From positions 1-64,000 of the forward strand of contig NMRA01000663.1 of NCBI GenBank assembly GCA_002633005.1: 64,000 nt of DNA, read 5' to 3'. The stretch's first letter is position 1. The number at the start of each line of letters is the position of its first letter. Source of the stretch: Phoronis australis. Taxonomy: Eukaryota; Phoronida; Phoronidae. The translations under genes and the position numbers were made by a program. Shown piece after piece: positions 36,871 to 47,493 of this stretch. The notes under the pieces were generated by a model, which ran no database searches, was not told the origin of the DNA, and was given only the letters and a program-made list of their open reading frames with translations.

Positions 36871-38567
36871 GGAAATTGAAAAGTCAATAAACACCGAACT
36901 TCACACTGTCACACTTCCGTCTCCGCTGCGCAGCATCTACTTGTATCCAAAGACTATTGAAGCTGAACTATCCTCGTGAGACAGAGCAGTGCGCCTCCTT
37001 TATTTGGTTACATATCTCGGAATATTAACTTACTATTTGCTTTAAAGGTATAACGTACTAAAATGTTGTTCACTGCGGATCTGGATACTATGTTTGAACA
37101 CCTGAAAAAACGCCAGAGTTAAAAGCCACCGTGCTGTTTTGAATTGTAATGGAAGAGTAAACTGGCTGTAAACCCACGTTGCGTCAAAGACGGTCGCCTT
37201 TTATTTACACCATTTACCGTTGTAAAAGTGGGCTCAACTTGTACCTTAAAATCAGACGAGAAGCGATTTCCGGGTTTATAAAACACTAACAGTTCTTATT
37301 TCTTGAGAACAAGTTCTGTGCATGAAATGACCCGCCGTAACAAGAGCATGGTCTCAAGCAGTAACGAGCTATTACTTCTCTGCAGTTATATTTACTTTGA
37401 GTAGGCTTAGGGAAATGTTTGAGACCAATTTGGTACTAGCAAATGATCTAAATCAAACGTTGCTTTTTGTGATGCAAGGTAGGTTTATAATCTCTTTAAC
37501 TGAATCCCGTGTGTATGAGCCTCCAGTACACATTTAGAAAATTGGGTAAAAATGAACTCTTTGGCTTACTTCTACACGATTTTACTTCTTACATCTCGCG
37601 CAGTAAAAAATCTAACAAATAGAGTGTAAAATTGATAAAATCTTATCCAACCCCGTCCAACCTCATTTAATACAATTTGCGACAATTCCTTTGTGACAAT
37701 ATGTAACACGTATTACACTACATATGTATGACCGAAGTATATTATGTATATATGTACCGAATCATGTAGGATTCTGCGCGATGTAGGAATATTGCTACGC
37801 TGGTTCAAAACATGTATCTACTACACGAATGCAAACGTAAGTCAATGACGTTGATCCGCGGAAACCGTGACAAATATAACATCGACTGCGGAACCATCTC
37901 AGCCAAACAACAAAATACAACACAAAACACTCATGTTCTTCTCGAGATTTCACACCTTTTTTGGCCCATCGTCAATTGTGATTGCACGCGTTGATGTGGG
38001 AGATCCGGTGAGGAAATGAAAATCGATCCTCTACTACAACACTATAGCCTGAGGTTACATAATAACATAACACGTGGTTGGAAACATTTGTTGCTTTTTC
38101 ATGCAGTAACTGCGCCTTATACGTCATTGGGTCATTAAAATTTCTGTAGACAAGTACTGTACGCCCTAACCGTTCAAGTCCAGTATAACTTCTGGTTAAT
38201 TATTGATGACAGAGCAACGGGTTTTCTCCGATTTAATTGAGTGGTCGTGTTTATAATCGATTGCATCAACATTTGCCATGTCACTGTATTTCGTTATAAG
38301 TAAGTCATCCTTGATGACGAGGCTAAGCTCCCGACACCAGGGCAACAGCAAAGAAACACCGTAACCTGATCTCTAAAATCTCGGTTTCAAATGTAAATAC
38401 GCAGTGTTGTTTTCTTACATAAAGTCAACATATCGAGTTATACCTAATGAGCTCATGCATGTTTGTTTTTAACCTAAGAAGGTGGGTTGGAGTGCTATAA
38501 TGGACCCGGCCTTTTACGGATAAAGAATTGTGGTATATACCTGTCCCTCGCCATCTGTCGGCGGCAA

Positions 38568-38672
38568 ATGTGGTTGTACGTTATCTGGTTTCTTATTTGG
38601 TTGATTTCGTTCGGCTCGACTGCCGGTGTCCCACAATCTATTGCAGATATCACCACAAATCTCGAACCGTAA
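38568..38672 (+). other. Possible first coding exon with signal peptide
   Basis: From ATG 38568 the frame encodes 34 residues: MWLYVIWFLIWLISFGSTAG, a classic hydrophobic leader with a small-residue cleavage zone, then VPQSIADITTNLEP. It ends near a weak donor-like CC|GTAAAA and a TAA. No following exon was recognised in the next 3 kb, and the -3 base is not a purine. It may be chance. Confidence 0.15.
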
Positions 38673-41600
38673 AAATTGCGCAATGAAAGGCATTCATTTC
38701 TGCAAGAGTGTCAGTAGTATGTTATACGTGCAACAATTTTGATAACATCCTCAATCCAAACCGAAATTGAATCGACAACTTTGTTCGTTCAAAAGAGTCA
38801 TTTTAAAGTTATGCATGGGACCTTGTCGATAGCTTGTGTATTTTAGCTAAATATCTACAAAACCCTACTGAGATGTTTAACTCAGTCACATTAGCAAGCC
38901 TGTACAGTTTGGTTTCTGACTTCACAGCAAATCAAAGGCATCAAAAACATCACCCCAAAATTCGCTAGACATTAACTCCAAAAGTTTTCTAAATTGACAT
39001 TTCATTTTTTTTAACTTTTGAGTTGTTTCATAAAACCACAGTATCTCATACAAAAGCTGTGCCTGCCAGTGTGAGAAAGTTTAACCAAATGGACGAATGG
39101 CATCTCCCTCGAGCAAAGCGCTGGGTGTCACGGAAAGTTTCACTACATATATTATGCAAGGGAAGTTGAAATAAAGTTTTATGGGAGCCAAAATTACGCA
39201 CTTTGATAGGATTATAATAGTGTACCTTTATGAGATCACTGAGAGATAAGATGAGCTCCTTAGACTCCACTATAGATTGTTATTACAAACCCGCTGGGAA
39301 ACGTTAACATAATACGTCTTCCTTGACAATTTAATTCCTTTAATCGGCAATAAAGACACGGAAATTGGAGTAATCACATTTTGACCTGTTGTGGAACTGA
39401 ATTATACGCATTCGATGAAAAGGCCGACTCGTAAATGTCTTTAGTGACGGCTGTGTAAACACTCGTATCGACTAAACGAACCGAAACAGGGAGCATCTCT
39501 TTTATTTGTGTCGTTTTCTATTAATATATCTGATAACTGAGGCCATGTTTCAATGGAAACAAACGGCGAAGTCCTTAAATTGTCGTCCTTGCATATAGAA
39601 AGGTTCCTCTTTATTTTCAGTAAAATTTAGAATAGAACGAAGAGTTTATCAAAGCTAAATTGCGACCTAGGCATGAAAATGAAATAACACAGGAGCAACC
39701 ATTGTCAGCACAAAGTCCAAAATTGCACTGGACATTTGTGGAACACAGTTGAATCCCTACTGCGAATGTTTCCAGAAATTGCGATCACTGGAATTGCCGT
39801 CTTCAAATAGGGTAGCCTTTAGCTTTATCGAAAAAGATGGCGACTAATATTCAAAAGCTAAATAGGGTCTAATAGTAGCTAAAGTCATATAGGTGAATTA
39901 TTTACGAATACTTAGTTCGTATCTCTCTTGTCATTGAATGTTGAGTTCTCTCTACAGATACACGTCACAATTTTCAAAGCCTTTCTTCGTTAAGTGTACG
40001 CCCACTGGTGTACGGATTAAAGACTTTTGTCCTAGAAACTCTCCAATATCAAGCTTTCGTCACTCGAAATAGATTTTATTATAAATGAAATGCGGATTAT
40101 CTCACTCGTATCAAACTTTAAACCTTCGTGTCCTATAAATTCATGTGTACGCTATGCGGAGAATGTATTTGGACATACACTTAACTGCAGAATCACACTA
40201 GATACATTAATGCTACATTTAATATATCGCCACCAATCAAGAAGTAGTGATCTATATCGAATATTTCAATAGCGCACCCAACTGAGAAGATCGGGGCATC
40301 CTCTTGATGCTTTGTTCCCGGCATAAAGACAATTTTTGCCACTCAGAAGCGAGAGTGAATTTTTGGGTTGCATAAAACTCTTCCATTGTACCAGTCTGTT
40401 CGCTATTCAACCCGCCATATATTATTAAGTGAAGGGTTTTAACGATCGTAGTGGGTCGTGAAAGCTATCGTTGACTGATAGCGTTGAACAGTCACGCAAA
40501 GAATGGCCGTTTCCAGGTAAACAAAGCTCTGTGTGAACTGAAGCATGTTGGGATATGTTCTGAAAAGCTTGTTTCTTGTGACAAAAGCGAGAACTCGCAA
40601 ATCTTGACGAGACATTGCCATGCATTACAACCGAACCACGTGATCGCTCTAGCTTTACTCGCGAGTGTCTTGCGAGTTCATGGAACGCGCCCAGGTTTCA
40701 CGATATGCTTAGTTAATGTTCAACTCTCCGAGCTAGCACATGCTGCATCCGACGATAGTCTTAATCATGTTAATAGTCTTATTGAATTTACTCAAATCAA
40801 CGAACTTTAAACGATACTTGGAAAATAGGTAAGTGACACGTATTAAATAGACAATCAAGGCGTAAAGTAAATATTCGACAGCTTGTGATATGAAAAGTTG
40901 AGACCTTCATCGGTTGCATGAAACAGTCTCAAAATTAACTTTCCAATAAGTTCTCTAAATCTTGTCTTTGTTTACTCAATAATGTTATGATTTGCTATCA
41001 CATCATCTTTGCTACGAGCTCCTCTTTTACGGTGTTATTTTCTAACACAATGTGTGAGAACCGAGCCCTTATTTCAATGAAAATTAATAGAAACTTAATC
41101 TTTAAATGAGGGACATTGCAAGAGAAGGGCACTGTTTATTTTCGATAATATTTATATCTCAACACAGTGTTCAATCTCGGTGTCTCTAAGCTAAAATTGA
41201 TTTAGTGACGGAGACAAAATAGCATTAGAAAGTTCAATCAGTGTTTTCATAGGTCCACAATTATGGTGAAAAGTTAAGGAATGTAGATGAATCCCTATTT
41301 GGAACTGTTTCATGCAACCGACAACTGATGAGCGCATTCGGCAACGCAAGTGAAGGCCAGCGCGTGACGTTATCTCGCGAAGACTTGCATGATCTCGCTT
41401 TTCTCGCAAGAAACTTGCTCTACTGGTCGCAGCCTGTGGAATGTTCGCCTTAAGTATAAAACAATAAATATAAATCACTATTGTGTAGAAGTAAGAACGC
41501 GTTAGAATTTTACATTGCGATTTTCATATACTTTTTGGCTATCAAACGAGCGAGGTCGGAAGCAGAGGTGAGTGATTCGTGTGGTGCTTTCGTTCCGCCG

Positions 41601-42525
41601 ATATAGCACTCACTTTACTTTTGGTATCAATTCTGAGGGCATCACACCTGCCCTGTATTCCGTAGAGTCTCGAAAATCTCGCGAGAACGCAAGTGCACGC
41701 AAAACTTTTCGAAGTATCGTTCTGTTTGATTACAAGCGAAATTCCTGAGTCTACGAAACGCTACCACGCTATCTTTACCGAAACTACAGGGTTGTTATTT
41801 ACTTTCATTTTGTTATTCATAATACTCGGGTTGTAACATGAAAAGACTGTCATTCGGTTACCCATACAGGTAACCGTGAAATATACACCCTGTGCTTCAC
41901 ACTACTTTAAACTGGCGCAAGCTTTCAAGTCCTCGTGAAATGTTCACAAAATTGCGGGAAATCTGCAGTTTTGTTGGTAGGGTTTAGCCGGTACGAAGGA
42001 CACACCTCTCTTCCCCGTGCCGCTCAGAAGGATGATTTTCACCACCAGATTCCCTGCGAAAAGGTGCCTTTTCTAACAAAACTCTCTGTAAAATGGTTCC
42101 ATTTTGGAATTCGAAACTACAAAATTTTCCCTTTCCAAGCACACAAATCTACATAAAAGTTTTTTGGTTGCTAGAAGATGTAACCATTTAAAAAAAAATT
42201 TCGTATATTTTTGTATTGTTTCAAGCGGCGGTTGAAAATTCAGCCGTCCAAGATTCTTACTCTACAAAATAATTATGAAATTAAATCCTATGAAACGGTG
42301 GCATTTTTAGAACAAACTCCTGCAAAATGCTTTTTCATAAACCCCCCTTTCTAACCCAATCTGTGCACTGCTGCATCCCGTCAAAAACGTAGTTAATTAA
42401 GCCCAGGATCTCTTTCACCTGAAATTACAGTCATCAATGCGATGATTGGCGTGACGCGTGATAGCAACAATAACCGAGGGATATGTATGGTAGACGATCA
42501 TTTAGTCTCTCTTTCTTGTTGCCTG

Positions 42526-42539
42526 ATAGCCATGGCAAC
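42526..42539 (+). promoter_or_regulatory. X-box-like motif upstream of the 402-aa gene
   Basis: ATAGCCATGGCAAC matches the RFX consensus GTTGCCATGGCAAC at 11 of 14 positions, with a perfect right half. The surrounding TTGTTGCC...GGCAACAA is an 8-bp inverted repeat. It lies about 180 bases before the ATG, and its counterpart is present in the right copy. Confidence 0.3.
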
Positions 42540-42650
42540 AAAGCGATTTACATTTCATTTTCATAAATATTACATTCAATCGCTTTCATGATTCCATTAG
42601 TACCCGAGCCTTAGATGGCGATAACAAGTACAATTAAATTCTTTGTTTCT

Positions 42651-42652
42651 AG
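42651..42652 (+). other. Splice acceptor before the coding exon, left copy
   Basis: A pyrimidine-rich TTCTTTGTTTCTAG ends at 42652, leaving 69 bases of 5' UTR before the ATG. The same sequence ends at 45890 in the right copy. It implies at least one upstream noncoding exon. Consensus only. Confidence 0.45.
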
Positions 42653-42721
42653 GTTATACTGATCTGGGCGGAACATAGCAGTGAGAGCAGCAATTGATGA
42701 CCAACTCCGCGGTCACAGACA

Positions 42722-43930
42722 ATGACAGTTCTTACTCGGTCGACGGGTGATCGAGTCGACATGAACGGGAACGGTTACCGCAACGGTGTCGGCCAAGGAC
42801 ACAGCGACGTTGTTTCCATGGAGATGCCCCGCGAAACAGCGTATGCACCTAGAATTCTCTCGCGAAACAACAATACTAACGGTGGTTTCTCATTAAGGCC
42901 AATCACAGCGACGGGTGCAGTTGAGCAGAATGGGCAGAGAAGTACTGCGTTGCCCAAAATGGTAACTGAAGACAAACGTCCTATTACTGCGACCCCGAAA
43001 ATATCAGCGGTTGAAAACGGCGTTCACATGCCCAAAGTTCCGATGGTCAACAATTTCATGACAAAAAATAAAACCAATGGGAAAGCGCTTCCACGCGGGA
43101 AAAGACACCGCTCTCGGACAGGCAGCGTGTACAGTGATGCTGAGTCGCGGCTATCCGTCGTAGGTCAGCCCCGACGTTCCACAAGTTTCCTTCCAGACAG
43201 AAAGACTCGCAAAGTGTCGGAGGTTCCGTCCATTGAGGAGCCAGTGCAGATCGAACACGACCCACATGGAGCGTGGAACTCTTTCGTTCAATACATTCAG
43301 TCCATCCACGTGGCTCCAACGTATATCAAAAAACAGACGGATAAAACGCCGGAGACACGTGACGAAGATTACGGACTTCTAAAAGACTGTAGAACCAGTT
43401 CAGTTTTTCGGAAGACGTTCGATGAATTAAAAAAGCGAAATCAAAAGACCAATCGTATGAACTATCTGCGCAATCTAGTTTCAATGAAAAATATAGCTGA
43501 ACTCAACACGGTCGAAAATAACCAAAATGGTGAACACGAAACCAGTGAGGCCGACAGTGACGGAGATTCAATAGATGGTGACGACGAATATAGCAAATCT
43601 ATGAGTTATGGGAAAATTGGCTGGTCAATCATAAGAAGTTATGTCCGAGGAAAGGTTTTGGAGAGAAAAGAAAGTAGAAAAAGTGTAGGTTTTAACTGGA
43701 ATGTGCTTCGCCAGCAACTGCTAGCGATGAGTAACATGGAAAGACATCGACAGGATCTATACACGAGGTATGGAATTATTCCGCCGGTGGGTAGCCGCGT
43801 GGCTCGGAGCAGCATGTTGGTCGAAGTAAGTGCTGAGGCTAAAGAAGTGCTGGAAAAATACAAAAATCCTGCGAGGGCAATGTCAGCGACAAAACCTGTG
43901 ACTATCAGAAATAAAAATGACACTTCATGA
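42722..43930 (+). CDS. Uncharacterised 402-aa protein, left allele-like copy
   Basis: No family is recognised. The N-terminal half (1-170) is disordered in composition, rich in Asn, Gly, Arg and Thr, with a basic patch KRHRSRTGS (127-135). A central segment has a conserved look: HDPHGAWNSFVQYIQSI (179-195) and FRKTFDELKKRNQKTNRMNY (229-248). An acidic stretch follows (271-290). The C-terminal part (298-382) is predicted helical: GKIGWSIIRSYVRGKVLERK, then FNWNVLRQQLLAMSNMERHR and VSAEAKEVLEKYKNP. There is no signal peptide or membrane segment, so it is probably cytosolic or nuclear. ATG context has A at -3. The coding frame is free of introns. It differs from the right copy at two residues only (Asn116/Thr, Asn266/Ser). 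RFX-like motifs upstream hint at a ciliary role, which is speculation. Confidence 0.85.
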   Translation: MTVLTRSTGDRVDMNGNGYRNGVGQGHSDVVSMEMPRETAYAPRILSRNNNTNGGFSLRPITATGAVEQNGQRSTALPKMVTEDKRPITATPKISAVENGVHMPKVPMVNNFMTKNKTNGKALPRGKRHRSRTGSVYSDAESRLSVVGQPRRSTSFLPDRKTRKVSEVPSIEEPVQIEHDPHGAWNSFVQYIQSIHVAPTYIKKQTDKTPETRDEDYGLLKDCRTSSVFRKTFDELKKRNQKTNRMNYLRNLVSMKNIAELNTVENNQNGEHETSEADSDGDSIDGDDEYSKSMSYGKIGWSIIRSYVRGKVLERKESRKSVGFNWNVLRQQLLAMSNMERHRQDLYTRYGIIPPVGSRVARSSMLVEVSAEAKEVLEKYKNPARAMSATKPVTIRNKNDTS

Positions 43931-43987
43931 ACGCTGGTCGATGCTAACGTTTAAATTTAGGCAAAGTGGCAATGACGTGTCAAGAAA

Positions 43988-44700
43988 NNNNNNNNNNNNN
44001 NNNNNNNNNNNNNNNNNNNNNNNNNNNNNNNNNNNNNNNNNNNNNNNNNNNNNNNNNNNNNNNNNNNNNNNNNNNNNNNNNNNNNNNNNNNNNNNNNNNN
44101 NNNNNNNNNNNNNNNNNNNNNNNNNNNNNNNNNNNNNNNNNNNNNNNNNNNNNNNNNNNNNNNNNNNNNNNNNNNNNNNNNNNNNNNNNNNNNNNNNNNN
44201 NNNNNNNNNNNNNNNNNNNNNNNNNNNNNNNNNNNNNNNNNNNNNNNNNNNNNNNNNNNNNNNNNNNNNNNNNNNNNNNNNNNNNNNNNNNNNNNNNNNN
44301 NNNNNNNNNNNNNNNNNNNNNNNNNNNNNNNNNNNNNNNNNNNNNNNNNNNNNNNNNNNNNNNNNNNNNNNNNNNNNNNNNNNNNNNNNNNNNNNNNNNN
44401 NNNNNNNNNNNNNNNNNNNNNNNNNNNNNNNNNNNNNNNNNNNNNNNNNNNNNNNNNNNNNNNNNNNNNNNNNNNNNNNNNNNNNNNNNNNNNNNNNNNN
44501 NNNNNNNNNNNNNNNNNNNNNNNNNNNNNNNNNNNNNNNNNNNNNNNNNNNNNNNNNNNNNNNNNNNNNNNNNNNNNNNNNNNNNNNNNNNNNNNNNNNN
44601 NNNNNNNNNNNNNNNNNNNNNNNNNNNNNNNNNNNNNNNNNNNNNNNNNNNNNNNNNNNNNNNNNNNNNNNNNNNNNNNNNNNNNNNNNNNNNNNNNNNN
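43988..44700. other. Assembly gap, 713 N
   Basis: Unknown sequence between the two copies of the 402-aa locus. Because the flanks are overlapping alleles, the true gap may not exist. Confidence 0.99.
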
Positions 44701-47225
44701 TAAATATAAATCACTATTGTGTAGAAGTAAGAACGCGTTAGAATTTTACATTGCAATTTTCATATACTTTTTGGCTATCAAACGAGCGAGGTCGAAAGCA
44801 GAGGTGAGTGATTCGTGTGGTGCTTTCGTTCCGCCGATATAGCTCTCACTATACTTTTGATATCAATTCTGATGGTATCACACATGCCCTGTATTCCGTA
44901 GAGTCTCGAAAATCTCGCGAGAACGCAAGTGCACGCAAAACTTTTCGAAGTATCGCCCTATATGATTACAAGCGAAATTCTTGAGTCTACGAAACGCTAC
45001 CACGCTATCTTTACCGAAACTACACGGTTGTCGTTATTTACTTTGGTTCATTTTGTTGTTTATAATACTCGGGTTGTAACATGAAAAGACTGTCATTCGG
45101 TTACCCATACAGGTAACCGTGAAATATACACCCAATGCTTTACACTACTTTAAACTGGCGCAAGCTTTCAAGTCCTCGTGAAATGTTCACAAAATTGCGG
45201 GAAATCTGCAGTTTTGTTGGTAGGGCTTAGCCGGTACGAAGGACACACCTCTCTTTCCCGTGCCGCTCAGAAGGATGATTTTCACGACCAGATTCCCTGC
45301 GAAAAGGTGCCTTTTCTACTCTCTGTAAAATGGTTCCATTTTGGAATTCGAAACTCTACAAAAGTTTCCCTTTCCAAGCACACAAATCTACATAAAAGTT
45401 TTTTGGTTGCTAGAAGATGTAACCATTTAAAAAAATATTTCGTATATTTTTGTATTGTTTCAAGCGGTTGAAAATTCAGCCGTCCAAGATTCTTACTCTA
45501 CAAAATAATTATGAAATTAAATCCTACGAAACGGTGTCATTTTTAGAACAAAGTCCTGCAAAAATGCTTTTTCATAGAACCCCCCTTTCTAACCCAATCT
45601 GTGCACTGCTGCATCCCGTCAAAAACTTAGTTAATTACGCCCAGGATCTCTTTGACCTGAAATTACAGTCATCAATGTGGTGATTGGCGTGACGCGTGAT
45701 AGCACCAATAACCGAAGGATATGTATGGTAGACCATCATTTAGTTTCCCTTTCTTGTTGGCTGATAGCCATGGCAACAAAGCGATTTACATTTCATTTTC
45801 ATAAATATTACATTCAATCACTTTCATGATTCCATTAGTACCCAAGCCTTAGATGGCGATAATAAGTACAAGTAAATTCTTTGTTTCTAGGTTATACTGA
45901 TCTGGGCGGAACGTAGCAGTGAGAGCAGCAATTGATGACCAACGCCGCGGTCACAGACAATGACAGTTCTTACTCGGTCGACGGGTGATCGAGTCGACAT
46001 GAACGGGAACGGTTACCGCAACGGTGTCGGCCAAGGACACAGCGACGTTGTTTCCATGGAGATGCCCCGCGAAACGGCGTATGCACCTAGAATTCTCTCG
46101 CGAAACAACAACACTAACGGTGGTTTCTCATTAAGGCCAATCACAGCGACGGGTGCAGTTGAGCAGAATGGACAGAGAAGTACTGCGTTGCCCAAAATGG
46201 TAACTGAAGACAAACGTCCTATTACTGCGACCCCGAAAATATCAGCGGTTGAAAACGGCGTTCACATGCCCAAAGTTCCGATGGTTAACAATTTCATGAC
46301 AAAAACTAAAACCAATGGGAAAGCGCTTCCACGCGGGAAAAGACACCGCTCTCGGACAGGCAGCGTATACAGTGATGCTGAGTCGCGGCTATCTGTCGTA
46401 GGTCAGCCCCGACGTTCCACAAGTTTCCTTCCAGACAGAAAGACTCGCAAAGTGTCGGAGGTTCCGTCCATTGAGGAGCCAGTGCAGATCGAACACGATC
46501 CACATGGAGCGTGGAACTCTTTCGTTCAATACATTCAGTCCATCCACGTGGCACCAACGTATATCAAAAAACAGACGGATAAAACGCCGGAGACACGTGA
46601 CGAAGATTACGGACTTCTAAAAGACTGTAGAACCAGTTCAGTTTTCCGGAAGACGTTCGATGAATTAAAAAAGCGAAATCAAAAGACCAATCGTATGAAC
46701 TATCTGCGCAATCTAGTTTCAATGAAAAATATAGCTGAACTCAACACGGTCGAAAGTAACCAAAATGGTGAACACGAAACCAGTGAGGCCGACAGTGACG
46801 GAGATTCAATAGATGGTGACGACGAATATAGCAAATCAATGAGTTATGGGAAAATTGGCTGGTCAATCATAAGAAGTTATGTCCGAGGAAAGGTTTTGGA
46901 GAGAAAAGAAAGTAGAAAAAGTGTAGGTTTTAACTGGAATGTGCTTCGCCAGCAACTGCTAGCGATGAGTAACATGGAAAGACATCGACAGGATCTATAC
47001 ACGAGGTATGGAATTATTCCGCCGGTGGGTAGCCGCGTGGCTCGGAGCAGCATGTTGGTCGAAGTAAGTGCTGAGGCTAAAGAAGTGCTGGAAAAATACA
47101 AAAATCCTGCGAGGGCAATGTCAGCGACAAAACCTGTGACTATCAGAAATAAAAATGACACTTCATGAACGCTGGTCGATGCTAACGTTTAAATTTAGGC
47201 AAAGTGGCAATGACGTGTCAAGAAA
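44701..47225 (+). repeat. 2.52 kb direct duplication, right copy
   Basis: Partner of 41465-43987 at an offset of 3236-3238 bases. The whole span is homologous, including about 1.2 kb of noncoding DNA upstream of the gene that has diverged only at polymorphism-like levels. Confidence 0.9.
45960..47168 (+). CDS. Uncharacterised 402-aa protein, right allele-like copy
   Basis: Same protein as at 42722-43930 apart from Thr116 and Ser266; most nucleotide differences in the coding region are silent. The acceptor-like TTTCTAG ending at 45890 is kept. Unlike the left copy, this one has a complete 3' flank, with an AATAAA at 47488-47493. If the duplication is an assembly artefact, this is the better model for the single real gene. 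If it is real, the locus holds a very recent tandem gene pair. Function is unknown, as described for the left copy. Confidence 0.85.
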   Translation: MTVLTRSTGDRVDMNGNGYRNGVGQGHSDVVSMEMPRETAYAPRILSRNNNTNGGFSLRPITATGAVEQNGQRSTALPKMVTEDKRPITATPKISAVENGVHMPKVPMVNNFMTKTKTNGKALPRGKRHRSRTGSVYSDAESRLSVVGQPRRSTSFLPDRKTRKVSEVPSIEEPVQIEHDPHGAWNSFVQYIQSIHVAPTYIKKQTDKTPETRDEDYGLLKDCRTSSVFRKTFDELKKRNQKTNRMNYLRNLVSMKNIAELNTVESNQNGEHETSEADSDGDSIDGDDEYSKSMSYGKIGWSIIRSYVRGKVLERKESRKSVGFNWNVLRQQLLAMSNMERHRQDLYTRYGIIPPVGSRVARSSMLVEVSAEAKEVLEKYKNPARAMSATKPVTIRNKNDTS

Positions 47226-47487
47226 AATGTAACTGTGGGTGTTAACGGGTTTATCATCATGTAAATTTATAGTCTTGTTTAAAGCCGTCACGCTAAGGTA
47301 GTTCGCAGTGCGATCTGAAAGTCGGGGAAAACAGAGTTGGAACCGACTTGTCCTGTACAGTCAGAGTAACACCGCGAACGGTGTTTCATTTAAAGCCATG
47401 GTTTATTTGACCGAAGTTATCAGTTTCATTATGACGTCAAGACGGGCTCGGGAATTCTGTGAACGGGTTTGGTATGACAGGGCCCTA

Positions 47488-47493
47488 AATAAA
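47488..47493 (+). promoter_or_regulatory. Polyadenylation signal AATAAA
   Basis: First canonical AATAAA downstream of the 402-aa stop codon, giving a 3' UTR of about 330 bases. Chosen by consensus and position. Confidence 0.4.

Larger units (their letters stand above)
34006..41464. other. Noncoding, possibly the first intron of the 402-aa gene
   Basis: No long or recognisable coding sequence. Holds an RFX/FOX motif cluster near 36.7 kb and a short signal-peptide-like frame at 38568-38672. The longest frame (40484-40810, 108 codons, plus) has no recognisable domain or splice context. Around 41361-41420 there is another fragment of the family rich in CTCGCGA and GATCTCGC words. Confidence 0.4.
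41465..43987 (+). repeat. 2.52 kb direct duplication, left copy, ends at gap
   Basis: Matches 44701-47225 from end to end. The right copy's first base after the gap corresponds to 41465, and the left copy's last base before the gap corresponds to 47225. Differences are scattered substitutions and small indels, for example GCGGCGGTTGAAAA against GCGGTTGAAAA. This is what two overlapping contigs carrying different alleles would give. A TCTCGCGAGA palindrome (41683 region) is present in both copies. Confidence 0.9.

Noticed and set aside
40484-40810. 108-codon plus frame
   Set aside because: No domain, leader or splice support; length is compatible with chance.
43917-44756. Open frames across the 44 kb gap
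   Set aside because: Made of N; artefacts.
42722-47168. A genuine tandem gene pair for the 402-aa protein
   Set aside because: The duplication breakpoints coincide with both contig ends at the gap, which is better explained by unmerged alleles. Kept as a finding to test.
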